This document shows positions 1 through 5,950 of a stretch of 6,362 nucleotides of DNA, one piece after another; the first letter of the stretch is position 1; each line of letters opens with the position of its first letter. The position numbers and the translations under genes are program-made. The notes under the pieces were generated by a model that did not search any database, was not told where the DNA came from, and saw only the letters and a program-made list of their open reading frames with translations. The DNA is from an uncultured Clostridium sp. (lineage in GTDB: Bacteria; Bacillota; Clostridia; Oscillospirales; Acutalibacteraceae): NCBI GenBank assembly GCA_900547915.1, contig URIN01000095.1, forward strand, positions 1 to 6,362. Direction: 5' to 3'.

Positions 1-31
1 TCGTGGGCTCGGAGATGTGTATAAGAGACAG
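1..31 (+). other. Illumina Nextera (Tn5) adapter remnant, not genomic
   Basis: These bases match the Nextera read-2 transposase adapter without its first three bases. Positions 13-31 are the 19-bp Tn5 mosaic end (begins AGATGTGT, ends AGAGACAG). It sits exactly at the contig edge, as expected for an untrimmed tagmentation read carried into an assembly. It should be masked; it is not evidence of a mobile element in the organism. Confidence 0.97.
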
Positions 32-52
32 CTTTCATACTGTGATACCCTA

Positions 53-1225
53 TTATTTTAACTCGTCTATAAATTCTTTTATTTTTTCCGCTGCTTTCCT
101 TATATTATCAATTGAATAACAATAAGAAACCCTTATATATCCTTCTCCGCATTCGCCGAAAGCACTACCAGGAACAACTGCCACTCTTTTTGATAAAATA
201 AGTTTTTCGCAGAACTCATCACTTGTGAGACCGGTTGACTTGATGGACGGGAAAACATAAAATGCGCCTTCTGGTTCGAAACATTTTAGTCCCATTTCAT
301 TAAACGTGTTTACAGTATAACGGCGGCGCATATCATAGTCACTCTTCATTTTTTCTATATCAGTGTCTCCGTTTTTCAGAGCATCAATTGCAGCTTGCTG
401 AGAATTAGTTGGCGCGCTCATTATTGCAAATTGATGAAGTTTTGTCATTTGCGAAATTATAGGAGCCGGACCAAGAGCATATCCGAGACGCCAACCCGTC
501 ATTGAGTAAGTCTTTGAAAATCCGTTTATAACTATCGTGCGTTCCTTCATGCCGGGAATTGAAGCAATTGAACAGTGCGAATTATCTCCGTACGTAAGTT
601 CGCTGTATATTTCATCCGAAAGAACAAAAATATTGTGCTTTATAATTACCTCGGATATTTTTTCCAGTTCTTCTTTTCTCATTACCGCTCCGGTAGGGTT
701 GTTTGGATAAGGCAGAATAAGCAACTTGGTTTTCGGCGTTACGGCTACTTCAATCTCATCCGGTGTAAGCCTAAAACCGTTTTCTTCCTTGGTTGCAAGA
801 CTAATCACCTTTGCGCCACAAGTTTCCGCAATCGGTCGATAACAGACAAATGAGGGTTCAACTAGTAAAACCTCATCTCCGGGATTTATAAGCGTTCTGA
901 TAGCCATATCTATGCCTTCGGAACCGCCGACTGTTACAAGAATTTCATCTTTTGGATTATAAGTAATATTATATTTTCTCTCATAAAAATTCGCAATTTC
1001 TTCTCTTAGTGCAAACAGACCTGCGTTAGCCGTATAGCGGGTTGCGCCTTTATCAAGATAATCAATTGCAGTATTTCTAATATGCCAAGGAGTTAAAAAG
1101 TCCGGTTCACCTACACCAAGAGATATTACATTATCCATTTCTTCAGCTATTGAGAAGAATTTTCTTATACCGCTTGGTTTAACGCCCTTAATAGTTGAAT
1201 TTAAAAATTCGTCATAATTTATCAC
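53..1225 (-). CDS. PLP-dependent class I/II aminotransferase (AlaT/YugH-like)
   Basis: This is a fold-type I aminotransferase of 390 residues, the usual family length, expected to be cytosolic. It should move an amino group between an amino acid and a 2-oxoacid using pyridoxal phosphate. The N-terminal GVGEPDF motif is at residues 37-43, the PNNPTG cofactor motif at 174-179, and SDEIY with the pyridine-nitrogen Asp at D204. The Schiff-base lysine is K238 in GFSKTYS, followed by R246 in GWRLGY, and the substrate-carboxylate arginine is R365 in YIRVSY. All key residues are present, so the enzyme should be active. The start is GTG at 1225, overlapping the stop of the Lrp-type regulator by four bases, which implies translational coupling. 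The pairing with this regulator resembles B. subtilis alaR-alaT, so pyruvate/alanine transamination is a plausible inference. Aspartate or aromatic substrates cannot be excluded. Confidence 0.93.
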   Translation of the reverse strand: MINYDEFLNSTIKGVKPSGIRKFFSIAEEMDNVISLGVGEPDFLTPWHIRNTAIDYLDKGATRYTANAGLFALREEIANFYERKYNITYNPKDEILVTVGGSEGIDMAIRTLINPGDEVLLVEPSFVCYRPIAETCGAKVISLATKEENGFRLTPDEIEVAVTPKTKLLILPYPNNPTGAVMRKEELEKISEVIIKHNIFVLSDEIYSELTYGDNSHCSIASIPGMKERTIVINGFSKTYSMTGWRLGYALGPAPIISQMTKLHQFAIMSAPTNSQQAAIDALKNGDTDIEKMKSDYDMRRRYTVNTFNEMGLKCFEPEGAFYVFPSIKSTGLTSDEFCEKLILSKRVAVVPGSAFGECGEGYIRVSYCYSIDNIRKAAEKIKEFIDELK

Positions 1226-1704
1226 AGGGAAATATTCCCCCTGTCGTCATGCAGTTCATCGGTAAGAAATACACCGTTTTCCTTATATTTTTTTAATATG
1301 AAATGAGTGGCAGTTGAAACAACGCCTTCAAGCGGAGACAATCTCTGAGCTACAAACATAGCTACTTCGTGAAAAGATTTATCTGTTACAAGAACAGTTA
1401 AATCAAACGCACCACTCATAAGATAAATTGACTCAACTTCCTCAAGACGAGAGATTCTTTCAGCAACATCATCAAAACCGTGACCGTATTTAGGCTGAAT
1501 TTTAAGTTCTATCAGTGCAGTAACTGTTTGATGATCAGTTTTATCTCTATCAACAAACGCTTTGTATCCTTTAATAACACCGCTGTCCTCAAGAAGTTTG
1601 ATTTCGTCTGCAACTTCTTTTTCTGTAACTCCAAGCATAACGGCTATATCTTTATTTGAAAGTCTTGCGTTTTCTTCTAATATTTTAAGCAGTTTTTCAG
1701 TCAT
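1222..1704 (-). CDS. Lrp/AsnC family transcriptional regulator (AlaR/YugG-like)
   Basis: This 160-residue protein has the standard Lrp/AsnC architecture. An N-terminal winged helix-turn-helix spans about residues 5-50 (LSNKDIAVMLGVTEKEV, then GVIKGY). A C-terminal RAM/AsnC ligand-binding and oligomerisation domain spans about 60-140, with the signature GAFDLTVLV at 98-106 and THFILKKYK at 133-141. Such proteins form dimers or octamers and sense amino acids. The gene lies 15 bp after the PHP phosphatase gene and overlaps the aminotransferase start by 4 bp, so it probably controls its own operon. From memory, the stretch VESIYLMSG and the ending FILKKYK closely resemble B. subtilis AlaR (YugG), which acts on a neighbouring alanine transaminase; this was not checked by alignment. 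The ATG at 1704 is preceded by a modest GGGG ribosome site, which fits translation coupled to the upstream gene. Confidence 0.92.
   Translation of the reverse strand: MTEKLLKILEENARLSNKDIAVMLGVTEKEVADEIKLLEDSGVIKGYKAFVDRDKTDHQTVTALIELKIQPKYGHGFDDVAERISRLEEVESIYLMSGAFDLTVLVTDKSFHEVAMFVAQRLSPLEGVVSTATHFILKKYKENGVFLTDELHDDRGNISL
1224..1244 (-). promoter_or_regulatory. Hairpin covering the ribosome site and GTG start of the aminotransferase
   Basis: On the transcribed (minus) strand ACAGGG at 1244-1239 pairs with CCCTGT at 1229-1224, giving six Watson-Crick pairs. Two G-U pairs and one A-U pair could extend the stem inward to a three-base loop. The 5' arm contains the purine-rich ribosome site (AGGGGG) and the 3' arm reaches into the GTG start at 1225. 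In free mRNA this would hide the start. A ribosome finishing the upstream regulator, whose stop is at 1224-1222, would open it. The pairing is visible in the sequence; the coupling role is inference. Confidence 0.5.
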
Positions 1705-1719
1705 AGTTAAACCCCGCAG

Positions 1720-2529
1720 TTATTTTATTTCAATCAATTCAGGCTGTCTGTTATTATAAACGGTTATATGTGTAAAGCCGCATTTAAGCGCGGCATCCAT
1801 TCCCTGTTCAATTCCCATTCCTATTTTATCATAAAAATGAGAATCTGAGCCGATAGTTAGATACTTACCGCCTAGCTCTTTATAACGTTTAACTATATCA
1901 GCGCTAGGTAATATATCTTTCAACTCATTAAAATAGCCTGAAGTATTTATCTCAAGTGCTTTATTATTTTTAATTAGCAGAATAAGTATTTCATCAATTA
2001 TTCCACTGAATTTTGACAGGTCGACTTCTATCTTGTGTTTTCCCGTTATATACCTTAATGGATAAGTCAAATGGGCAAGAGAGTCAAACTGATTCCACTC
2101 ACAAAGTTTATATATATTCTCGAAATACTTTTGAAGCAGATCATACACATCATAATCCTTATAGTCAAGAAAGAAAAAATCCTCCATGTTTTCAAGATTA
2201 TGAATTGAGCCGAGAACAAAATCGTATTTGTATTTTTTTAATATACTTTCAGCAAGAGGCTTATTGTAAATTGCCTGCCCCAGTTCAATGCCTTTAAAAA
2301 CCTTGATAGAATCTTTGAAAACATCAGCGCATTTTGTTGTGTCAAAAAACTGATTGCCGCATAGTTTTGAAAAATCACAGTCTTTAGAGTCTATTTCACA
2401 ATGGTCAGTCAATGCTATGCCTTTAAGCCCTTTTTCAGCGGCACTTTCACACATAAGAGTACATGAATGATTGCCATCAAATGAATGCTCCGAATGAGTA
2501 TGCAGATCATAAAAATTTGTATATTTCAT
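1720..2529 (-). CDS. PHP-domain phosphatase, histidinol-phosphatase (HisJ/HisK) family
   Basis: This 269-residue protein is a PHP-superfamily TIM-barrel metal-dependent phosphoesterase, cytosolic. The metal ligands can be followed along the chain: H10, H12 and H15 with D18 in DLHTHSEHSFDG, D42-H43 in LTDHCE, E82 in GIELGQ, H110 in LGSIHN, H153 in AHLTYP, E193 in LEINTSG, and D229/H231 in GSDSHF. This pattern and length fit the histidinol-phosphate phosphatase HisJ family, which carries out the penultimate step of histidine synthesis. No other his gene is nearby and the downstream partners are a regulator and an aminotransferase, so another phosphorylated substrate remains possible. The ATG at 2529 has an AAGGA ribosome site at 2541-2537, seven bases away. 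It is the first gene of its operon, facing away from the ACT-domain gene. Confidence 0.85.
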   Translation of the reverse strand: MKYTNFYDLHTHSEHSFDGNHSCTLMCESAAEKGLKGIALTDHCEIDSKDCDFSKLCGNQFFDTTKCADVFKDSIKVFKGIELGQAIYNKPLAESILKKYKYDFVLGSIHNLENMEDFFFLDYKDYDVYDLLQKYFENIYKLCEWNQFDSLAHLTYPLRYITGKHKIEVDLSKFSGIIDEILILLIKNNKALEINTSGYFNELKDILPSADIVKRYKELGGKYLTIGSDSHFYDKIGMGIEQGMDAALKCGFTHITVYNNRQPELIEIK

Positions 2530-2553
2530 AGCCTTGTCCTTTCTAAGTCAAAC

Positions 2554-2580
2554 TATTTTAACACATAATGTGCCAAAATA
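2554..2580. promoter_or_regulatory. 27-bp interrupted palindrome, candidate operator between divergent operons
   Basis: Around the central A at 2567 the sequence reads TATTTT, two unmatched bases, CACAT, A, ATGTG, two unmatched bases, AAAATA. Eleven of the thirteen positions in each arm are complementary. It is AT-rich with no T-tract, so it does not look like a terminator. It covers a candidate -10 (TAAAAT on the minus strand, 2560-2555) for the PHP operon, although no good -35 accompanies it. It ends 20 bp before the -35 of the opposite promoter, so a bound protein could affect both operons. The symmetry is direct observation; the operator role and any link to the nearby Lrp-type regulator are inference. 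Confidence 0.5.
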
Positions 2581-2600
2581 AAATATTATTATTCTTTTTG

Positions 2601-2629
2601 TTGAAAAAAAATTTACACTTTGATATAAT
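2601..2629 (+). promoter_or_regulatory. Strong sigma-A-type promoter with extended -10
   Basis: TTGAAA at 2601-2606 and a perfect TATAAT at 2624-2629 are separated by 17 bp. A TG dinucleotide at 2621-2622, one base before the -10, makes it an extended -10. Transcription should begin near 2636, giving a short leader of about 25 bases before the ACT-domain gene. A full AGGAGG ribosome site lies at 2646-2651. The leader is too short for a riboswitch. Confidence 0.85.
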
Positions 2630-2660
2630 CTTCTTAATTAATAACAGGAGGTAAAGTATT

Positions 2661-2930
2661 ATGAAGGCGGTAATTACTGTTGTAGGCAAAGATGTTGTTG
2701 GAATTCTTGCCGGAGTTTCTTCTATCTGTGCCAACCACAATGTAAATATTACGGAGGTTACCCAGTCTATTCTTGACGATATGTTCTGCATGATTATGAT
2801 GGCTGATGTAAGCGTCTGCAATATTACTTTTTCCGATTTTTCGGATGAGCTTTCCGAATACGGAAAGAACAACGGACTGTCCATACACGTTATGAATGAG
2901 GATATTTTTAATTCAATGCACAGAATATAG
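2661..2930 (+). CDS. ACT domain-containing protein (UPF0237 family)
   Basis: This 89-residue protein is a single, complete ACT domain with no fused enzyme. It begins MKAVITVVGKDVVGILAGVS, the typical first strand and glycine-rich turn (V-G-x-D-x-x-G-I-x-A) where ACT domains bind small ligands, usually amino acids. It continues with NVNITEV. Its length and placement directly before a UPF0210 protein match the conserved UPF0237-UPF0210 pair of Firmicutes. The ligand and process are not established. The start is firm: ATG nine bases after AGGAGG and just downstream of a strong promoter. The next gene begins 14 bp after its stop, so the two are co-transcribed. A sensor or regulatory partner role for the UPF0210 protein is inference. 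Confidence 0.9.
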   Translation: MKAVITVVGKDVVGILAGVSSICANHNVNITEVTQSILDDMFCMIMMADVSVCNITFSDFSDELSEYGKNNGLSIHVMNEDIFNSMHRI

Positions 2931-2944
2931 GAGCATAAGCTGAA

Positions 2945-4300
2945 ATGATTAATACATCTGACATACTAGAAACTATACATATGATACAGGACGAATGTCT
3001 TGATATCCGTACAATTACTATGGGCATATCTCTTATTGATTGTGCCGATACGGATATAGACAGGTCGTGTGAAAAAATTTATGATAAAATCTGTCGCAAA
3101 GCAGAAAAGCTTGTTTCAACCGGTGAGGATATTGAAAAACATTACGGAATTCCTATTATTCATAAAAGAGTTTCTGTAACACCTATTGCAATTATGGCTG
3201 GCGTAAGTGGCGGAGACCCCATAAAATACGCTCTCACTCTTGAGAAAGCGGCACAAACAATTGGCGTAAACTTTATCGGCGGTTATTCTGCTCTTGTTCA
3301 GAAAGGGTTCTCAGCCGGTGATCTTGAACTCATCGAATCTATACCTCGTGCGCTTGCTGAAACAGAACATATCTGTTCTTCAGTTAATATCGGCAGCACA
3401 AAAGCAGGTATAAACATGGATGCTGTAAAAATAATGGGCAGAAAAGTAAAAGAAGCAGCCGAACTTACAAAAGATCAGAATTGCATCGGACCCGGTAAGC
3501 TTGTAGTATTCTGCAATGCGCCTGAAGATAATCCGTTTATGGCAGGTGCGTTTCACGGTGTTTCGGAACCTGACTGTGTTATCAATGTTGGTGTGTCCGG
3601 ACCAGGTGTTGTACGAGCTGCTGTTTCAAAGCATCCTGAATATAACATAAATGAGATTGCTGAACTGATCAAAAAAACAGCATTCAAAGTTACAAGAATG
3701 GGTCAGCTTGTCGGAACGGAAGCATCAAGAAGACTTGGTGTTCCGTTTGGAATTGTTGACTTGTCACTCGCCCCTACTCCTGCTGTCGGAGATTCTGTGG
3801 CTCACATACTTGAAGAAATCGGTCTTGAGCAGTGTGGTGCACCAGGAACAACAGCTTGCTTAGCAATGCTTAATGACGCTGTTAAAAAAGGTGGAGTTAT
3901 GGCATCGTCAAGCGTAGGAGGGCTCTCAGGCGCTTTCATTCCTGTTTCTGAGGACAGAGGTATGATTGATGCTGCTAGATCCGGAGCGCTGTCTATCGAA
4001 AAGCTGGAGGCTATGACAGCGGTATGTTCTGTTGGACTTGATATGATAGTAATCCCCGGTGACACAACTGCAGAGGCTATAAGCGGAATTATTGCTGATG
4101 AAGCTGCAATCGGTATGGTAAATGGCAAAACTACTGCTGTTAGAGTTATTCCTGCTATCGGAAGAAATATTGGAGACGAGCTTGAATTTGGCGGTTTGCT
4201 CGGTTCCGGACCCGTTATGAAGGTAAATACTAAATCTCCTGCTAAATTTATTAACCGCGGAGGAAAAATCCCAGCTCCTCTTCACAGCTTAAAGAATTAA
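2945..4300 (+). CDS. UPF0210/DUF711 family protein (PFL-like family)
   Basis: This 451-residue protein is full length for the UPF0210 (DUF711) family, usually named 'PFL family protein'. Recognisable conserved stretches are RTITMGISL (22-30), [11 protein letters not shown] (73-83), [10 protein letters not shown] (112-121), [15 protein letters not shown] (146-160), VGVSGPGVV (215-223), [14 protein letters not shown] (273-286), [13 protein letters not shown] (299-311) and [16 protein letters not shown] (389-404). No signal peptide or membrane segment is visible, so it is probably cytosolic. Biochemical function is not established for the family. The gene follows the ACT-domain gene by 14 bp, and its GGAG ribosome site (2930-2933) overlaps that gene's stop codon, which suggests coupled expression of a two-part unit. 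The frame is intact to TAA, just before an A-tract and a hairpin. Confidence 0.9.
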   Translation: MINTSDILETIHMIQDECLDIRTITMGISLIDCADTDIDRSCEKIYDKICRKAEKLVSTGEDIEKHYGIPIIHKRVSVTPIAIMAGVSGGDPIKYALTLEKAAQTIGVNFIGGYSALVQKGFSAGDLELIESIPRALAETEHICSSVNIGSTKAGINMDAVKIMGRKVKEAAELTKDQNCIGPGKLVVFCNAPEDNPFMAGAFHGVSEPDCVINVGVSGPGVVRAAVSKHPEYNINEIAELIKKTAFKVTRMGQLVGTEASRRLGVPFGIVDLSLAPTPAVGDSVAHILEEIGLEQCGAPGTTACLAMLNDAVKKGGVMASSSVGGLSGAFIPVSEDRGMIDAARSGALSIEKLEAMTAVCSVGLDMIVIPGDTTAEAISGIIADEAAIGMVNGKTTAVRVIPAIGRNIGDELEFGGLLGSGPVMKVNTKSPAKFINRGGKIPAPLHSLKN

Positions 4301-4317
4301 AAAAAAGAGGTCATTCA

Positions 4318-4345
4318 AGGGCACCTTCGATAAAGAGGGTGCCCT
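4318..4345 (+). terminator. Hairpin after the UPF0210 gene, terminator-like without U-tract
   Basis: AGGGCACC at 4318-4325 pairs with GGTGCCCT at 4338-4345. The stem can extend inward by three more pairs (one G-U) to a six-base loop at 4329-4334. The stem is strong, but the downstream sequence TAAAACTTTG is not a proper U-tract, so termination on the plus strand may be partial. Because no convincing promoter lies before the TnpV gene, read-through may drive it. On the minus strand a run of eight T falls 11 bases beyond the stem, too far for a classic terminator. Confidence 0.5.
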
Positions 4346-4404
4346 AAAACTTTGTAAACAGCCAAAATGATTTGATTGCAGGTTATAAGAAAATAATTTT
4401 TTTT

Positions 4405-4409
4405 GGAGG
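4405..4409 (+). promoter_or_regulatory. Ribosome binding site that fixes the TnpV start
   Basis: GGAGG lies seven bases before the ATG at 4417. An in-frame ATG at 4372 would add 15 residues but has no ribosome site, and the extension reads through this site. The start at 4417 is therefore preferred. Confidence 0.85.
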
Positions 4410-4416
4410 AAAAGCA

Positions 4417-4788
4417 ATGAAATCATTAATGGAAGAAATGGGTATCGGATACAGACAGGTTGGAGAAGTACAAATTCCAAATCTTGTTGTAACAGACACA
4501 AATTATTCAATCGGCTTTTGGGGACAAAGGCATAAGGAGTATCTAAAAGAATCGCACAGGTTAATATACTATAATTTACTTACAACGGGTAAATTAAACG
4601 CACACCTACACAATATAGATGTAAGAGCGATGAATATGTATGAAAATCTTGTAAACCAGATTGCTGAGCAAGAAGGCATAACTGAACAACTCAAAGCAGA
4701 TAATCAAATGCTGTGGGTGCAGCAAATGAACAATATTGCAAATCGAGCTAGAGAGATTGCATATAATGAGATAATTTATCAATTATAA
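4417..4788 (+). CDS. tnpV: TnpV-family transposon-encoded protein
   Basis: This 123-residue protein has the layout of the TnpV family, first named from the Clostridium mobilisable elements Tn4451/Tn4453. It starts MKSLMEEMGIGYRQVGE with IPNLVV soon after. The conserved core is GFWGQRHKEYLKESHRLIYYNLLTTGKLNAHL (about residues 33-64, given here in two parts: GFWGQRHKEYLKE and SHRLIYYNLLTTGKLN). It ends with a helical region containing EQEGITEQLKADN and WVQQMNNIANRAREI. The molecular role of TnpV is not settled; it is not itself the recombinase. No TnpX-type resolvase, integrase or other transposon gene is present here, so this is a solitary copy. Hairpins lie on both sides. It marks the switch from the conserved operons on the left to the accessory envelope cluster on the right. 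Confidence 0.85.
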   Translation: MKSLMEEMGIGYRQVGEVQIPNLVVTDTNYSIGFWGQRHKEYLKESHRLIYYNLLTTGKLNAHLHNIDVRAMNMYENLVNQIAEQEGITEQLKADNQMLWVQQMNNIANRAREIAYNEIIYQL

Positions 4789-4791
4789 ACT

Positions 4792-4825
4792 TAAAGGGCA
4801 GGATTATCCTGCCCTTTAGGTTTTG
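4792..4825. terminator. Strong intrinsic terminator, probably bidirectional
   Basis: TAAAGGGCAGGA at 4792-4803 and TCCTGCCCTTTA at 4807-4818 form a perfect 12-bp stem with a TTA loop. On the plus strand it begins four bases after the TnpV stop codon and is followed by GGTTTTG. On the minus strand the stem is followed by AAGTTTATAA, a weaker tract. It sits between converging genes (TnpV ending at 4788 and the membrane protein ending at 4870), so it can serve both. Confidence 0.88.
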
Positions 4826-4869
4826 TCAAGAAAAGTGTGTAAGTTATTTTTTGATATTTAAAGATTTTG

Positions 4870-5391
4870 TTACTCCTTTGTTCCACCTATATTTGAAGCA
4901 TCTTCAATTTTAAATTCAATATATGCTTTATATGTTGAATCACCCGATGAAGAAAATTCTTTTTCTAATCTATATTTACCAGGTTCGGTTATATTGTAAT
5001 ACTTGGTTAAATCATAAGTTTCTTCAATACTTTGACCCGACAATATAAGATTGGCTATTTCAATCCATCTGGTATTCGGCTTGGGTTCTAAAATTTCGCC
5101 GTCCTTGTAAATAACAAACATTTCTCCAAATGAAAACACTTTATCTGAATTATTAGTCCATTTTACAGTGATAAATAAATTTTCGTCATCAATTTTACTT
5201 TCAACAAAATCGAAAGAAACTAAATCACAATTTGTTGATGCCGTTATCAAATTAACATTCGCACTGTTAGAGTTTATTTTGCCATTTTTAGGATTTGTGA
5301 GCAAACATACAGAAATTATAATAAGAACAATTACTACAGCTATTAAAATCCAAAATATAGGCTTTTTATAATTTAATATACCTTTCGCCAT
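4870..5391 (-). CDS. Single-pass membrane protein resembling the sensor part of BlaR1/M56 proteins, with Ig-like ectodomain
   Basis: This 173-residue protein has a short basic N-terminus (MAKGILNYKK) and one membrane segment at about residues 11-31 (FWILIAVVIVLIIISVCLL). The remaining 140 residues should face outside. The junction NYKKPxFW...CLLTNPK is very like the last membrane segment of BlaR1-type M56 metallopeptidase sensors in Clostridia. The part around WTNNSDKVFSFGEMF and YDLTKYYNITEPGKYRLEKEF looks like a bacterial Ig-like domain (Big_14 type) found after that segment. No HExxH peptidase domain is present, so only the sensor-like half exists. This comparison is from memory and not a search. 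AGGAG at 5404-5400 fixes the start at 5391; an ATG at 5430 in the same frame lacks a ribosome site. A 94-bp gap separates it from the lipoprotein gene upstream. Confidence 0.7.
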   Translation of the reverse strand: MAKGILNYKKPIFWILIAVVIVLIIISVCLLTNPKNGKINSNSANVNLITASTNCDLVSFDFVESKIDDENLFITVKWTNNSDKVFSFGEMFVIYKDGEILEPKPNTRWIEIANLILSGQSIEETYDLTKYYNITEPGKYRLEKEFSSSGDSTYKAYIEFKIEDASNIGGTKE

Positions 5392-5399
5392 TCCGTTAA

Positions 5400-5404
5400 C
5401 TCCT
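5400..5404 (-). promoter_or_regulatory. Ribosome binding site that fixes the start of the BlaR1-like membrane protein
   Basis: AGGAG on the minus strand lies eight bases before the ATG at 5391. It falls inside the 13-codon extension that the alternative ATG at 5430 would add, which argues against the longer form. Confidence 0.8.
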
Positions 5405-5485
5405 ATCAATACAGTAATTGGAAATAACATAAAAACAATTAAATTATTAATTTCTCTGGTTTATGTTAAATTGCTAGATAAAGTA

Positions 5486-5947
5486 TTAATACCATTTGTT
5501 TATCCAACCGTCTTTGTCTGTCACAGACTGGGCGGTCGTTTCTTTTTGAGTTGTTGATTCTGTTGTATTTGTGATATGAGTTGTTGGGTCTTGTGTTGTA
5601 GTCGCATCTGGCTGATTAAAAGTTACTTCATTATCCGCAGAATTTGTTTTGTTCGTTTCTGATAGGGAATCATCTTTTGTATCATCATTAAACACGGTAG
5701 TGCTTTTATTTGTAACATAGTTTTTATCCTTGTCAGTTACAATTTCAGCATATACTTTATTGCTGTTACCGTCTGTTGCGGGTTCACCATTTTGGTCTGT
5801 AACAACTTCGTAGTAATGCGTTTCGCCGTTTGTATCAGTTACAGCAGTAGTGGAATTATCTCCGCTACCGCTGTTTTTTGCCGAACATGAAGCAAATAAG
5901 CAAACTGTAATAACTGTTACTGCTAATAATATTACTGCCTTTTTCAT
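5486..5947 (-). CDS. Thr-rich lipoprotein with VTD/NGE repeats, function unknown
   Basis: This 153-residue protein starts with a lipoprotein signal peptide: MKK, a hydrophobic stretch to residue 19, and a lipobox FASC with the lipidated cysteine at C21. It should be anchored to the outer face of the membrane. Residues 36-79 hold imperfect repeats built on VTD-x-NGE...Y-x-E-(V/I). Residues 112-141 form a Thr-rich, probably unstructured and possibly glycosylated spacer. The last residues, TDKDGWINKWY, carry three aromatic side chains at the extreme C-terminus. The start codon lies three bases after the stop of the 42-residue small-protein gene, with only a weak GGG before it, so translation is probably coupled. 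I do not recognise a functional family; the composition is typical of cell-surface proteins of Ruminococcus-type bacteria. An adhesion, spacer or sensory role is possible but not shown. Confidence 0.8.
   Translation of the reverse strand: MKKAVILLAVTVITVCLFASCSAKNSGSGDNSTTAVTDTNGETHYYEVVTDQNGEPATDGNSNKVYAEIVTDKDKNYVTNKSTTVFNDDTKDDSLSETNKTNSADNEVTFNQPDATTTQDPTTHITNTTESTTQKETTAQSVTDKDGWINKWY
5711..5842 (-). repeat. Imperfect protein-level repeats in the lipoprotein
   Basis: Three diverged units begin at residues 36 (VTDTNGETHYYEV), 49 (VTDQNGEPATDG...YAEI) and 70 (VTDKDKNYVT). The units are 13 to about 21 residues and share VTD and, in the first two, NGE and a Y-x-E-(V/I) ending. A fourth VTD recurs at 142 near the C-terminus. 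The repeat is seen in the protein rather than as long identical DNA. Confidence 0.6.
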
Positions 5948-5950
5948 ACA

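Noticed and set aside
2013..2297. A 94-codon plus-strand open frame inside the PHP phosphatase gene
   Set aside because: It lies opposite an intact catalytic gene with all metal ligands; its own protein has no recognisable features.
2571..2576. TTGGCA on the minus strand as a -35 for the PHP operon
   Set aside because: The only good -10 (2560-2555) is 10 bp away, too close, and no -10 lies at 17 bp.
2558..2884. A 108-codon minus-strand open frame antisense to the ACT-domain gene
   Set aside because: It lies opposite a well-supported gene and runs across the plus-strand promoter. It has no sensible ribosome site and its protein resembles no family.
3802..4285. Two minus-strand open frames opposite the UPF0210 gene
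   Set aside because: They are by-products of codon use in a long conserved gene; no ribosome sites or domain motifs are visible.
4372..4416. A 15-residue N-terminal extension of TnpV from the ATG at 4372
   Set aside because: The ribosome site GGAGG lies inside the extension and points to the ATG at 4417, where the TnpV-like sequence begins.
5392..5463. Upstream in-frame codons of the BlaR1-like gene encoding a hydrophobic stretch, possibly a relic helix
   Set aside because: The frame is closed by TAA at 5463-5461 and the ribosome site for the ATG at 5391 lies within it; AT-rich DNA easily gives such residues.
5483..5492. The short palindrome GTATTAATAC at the end of the lipoprotein gene
   Set aside because: It is ten AT-rich bases, partly coding, without a T-tract; it is likely chance.
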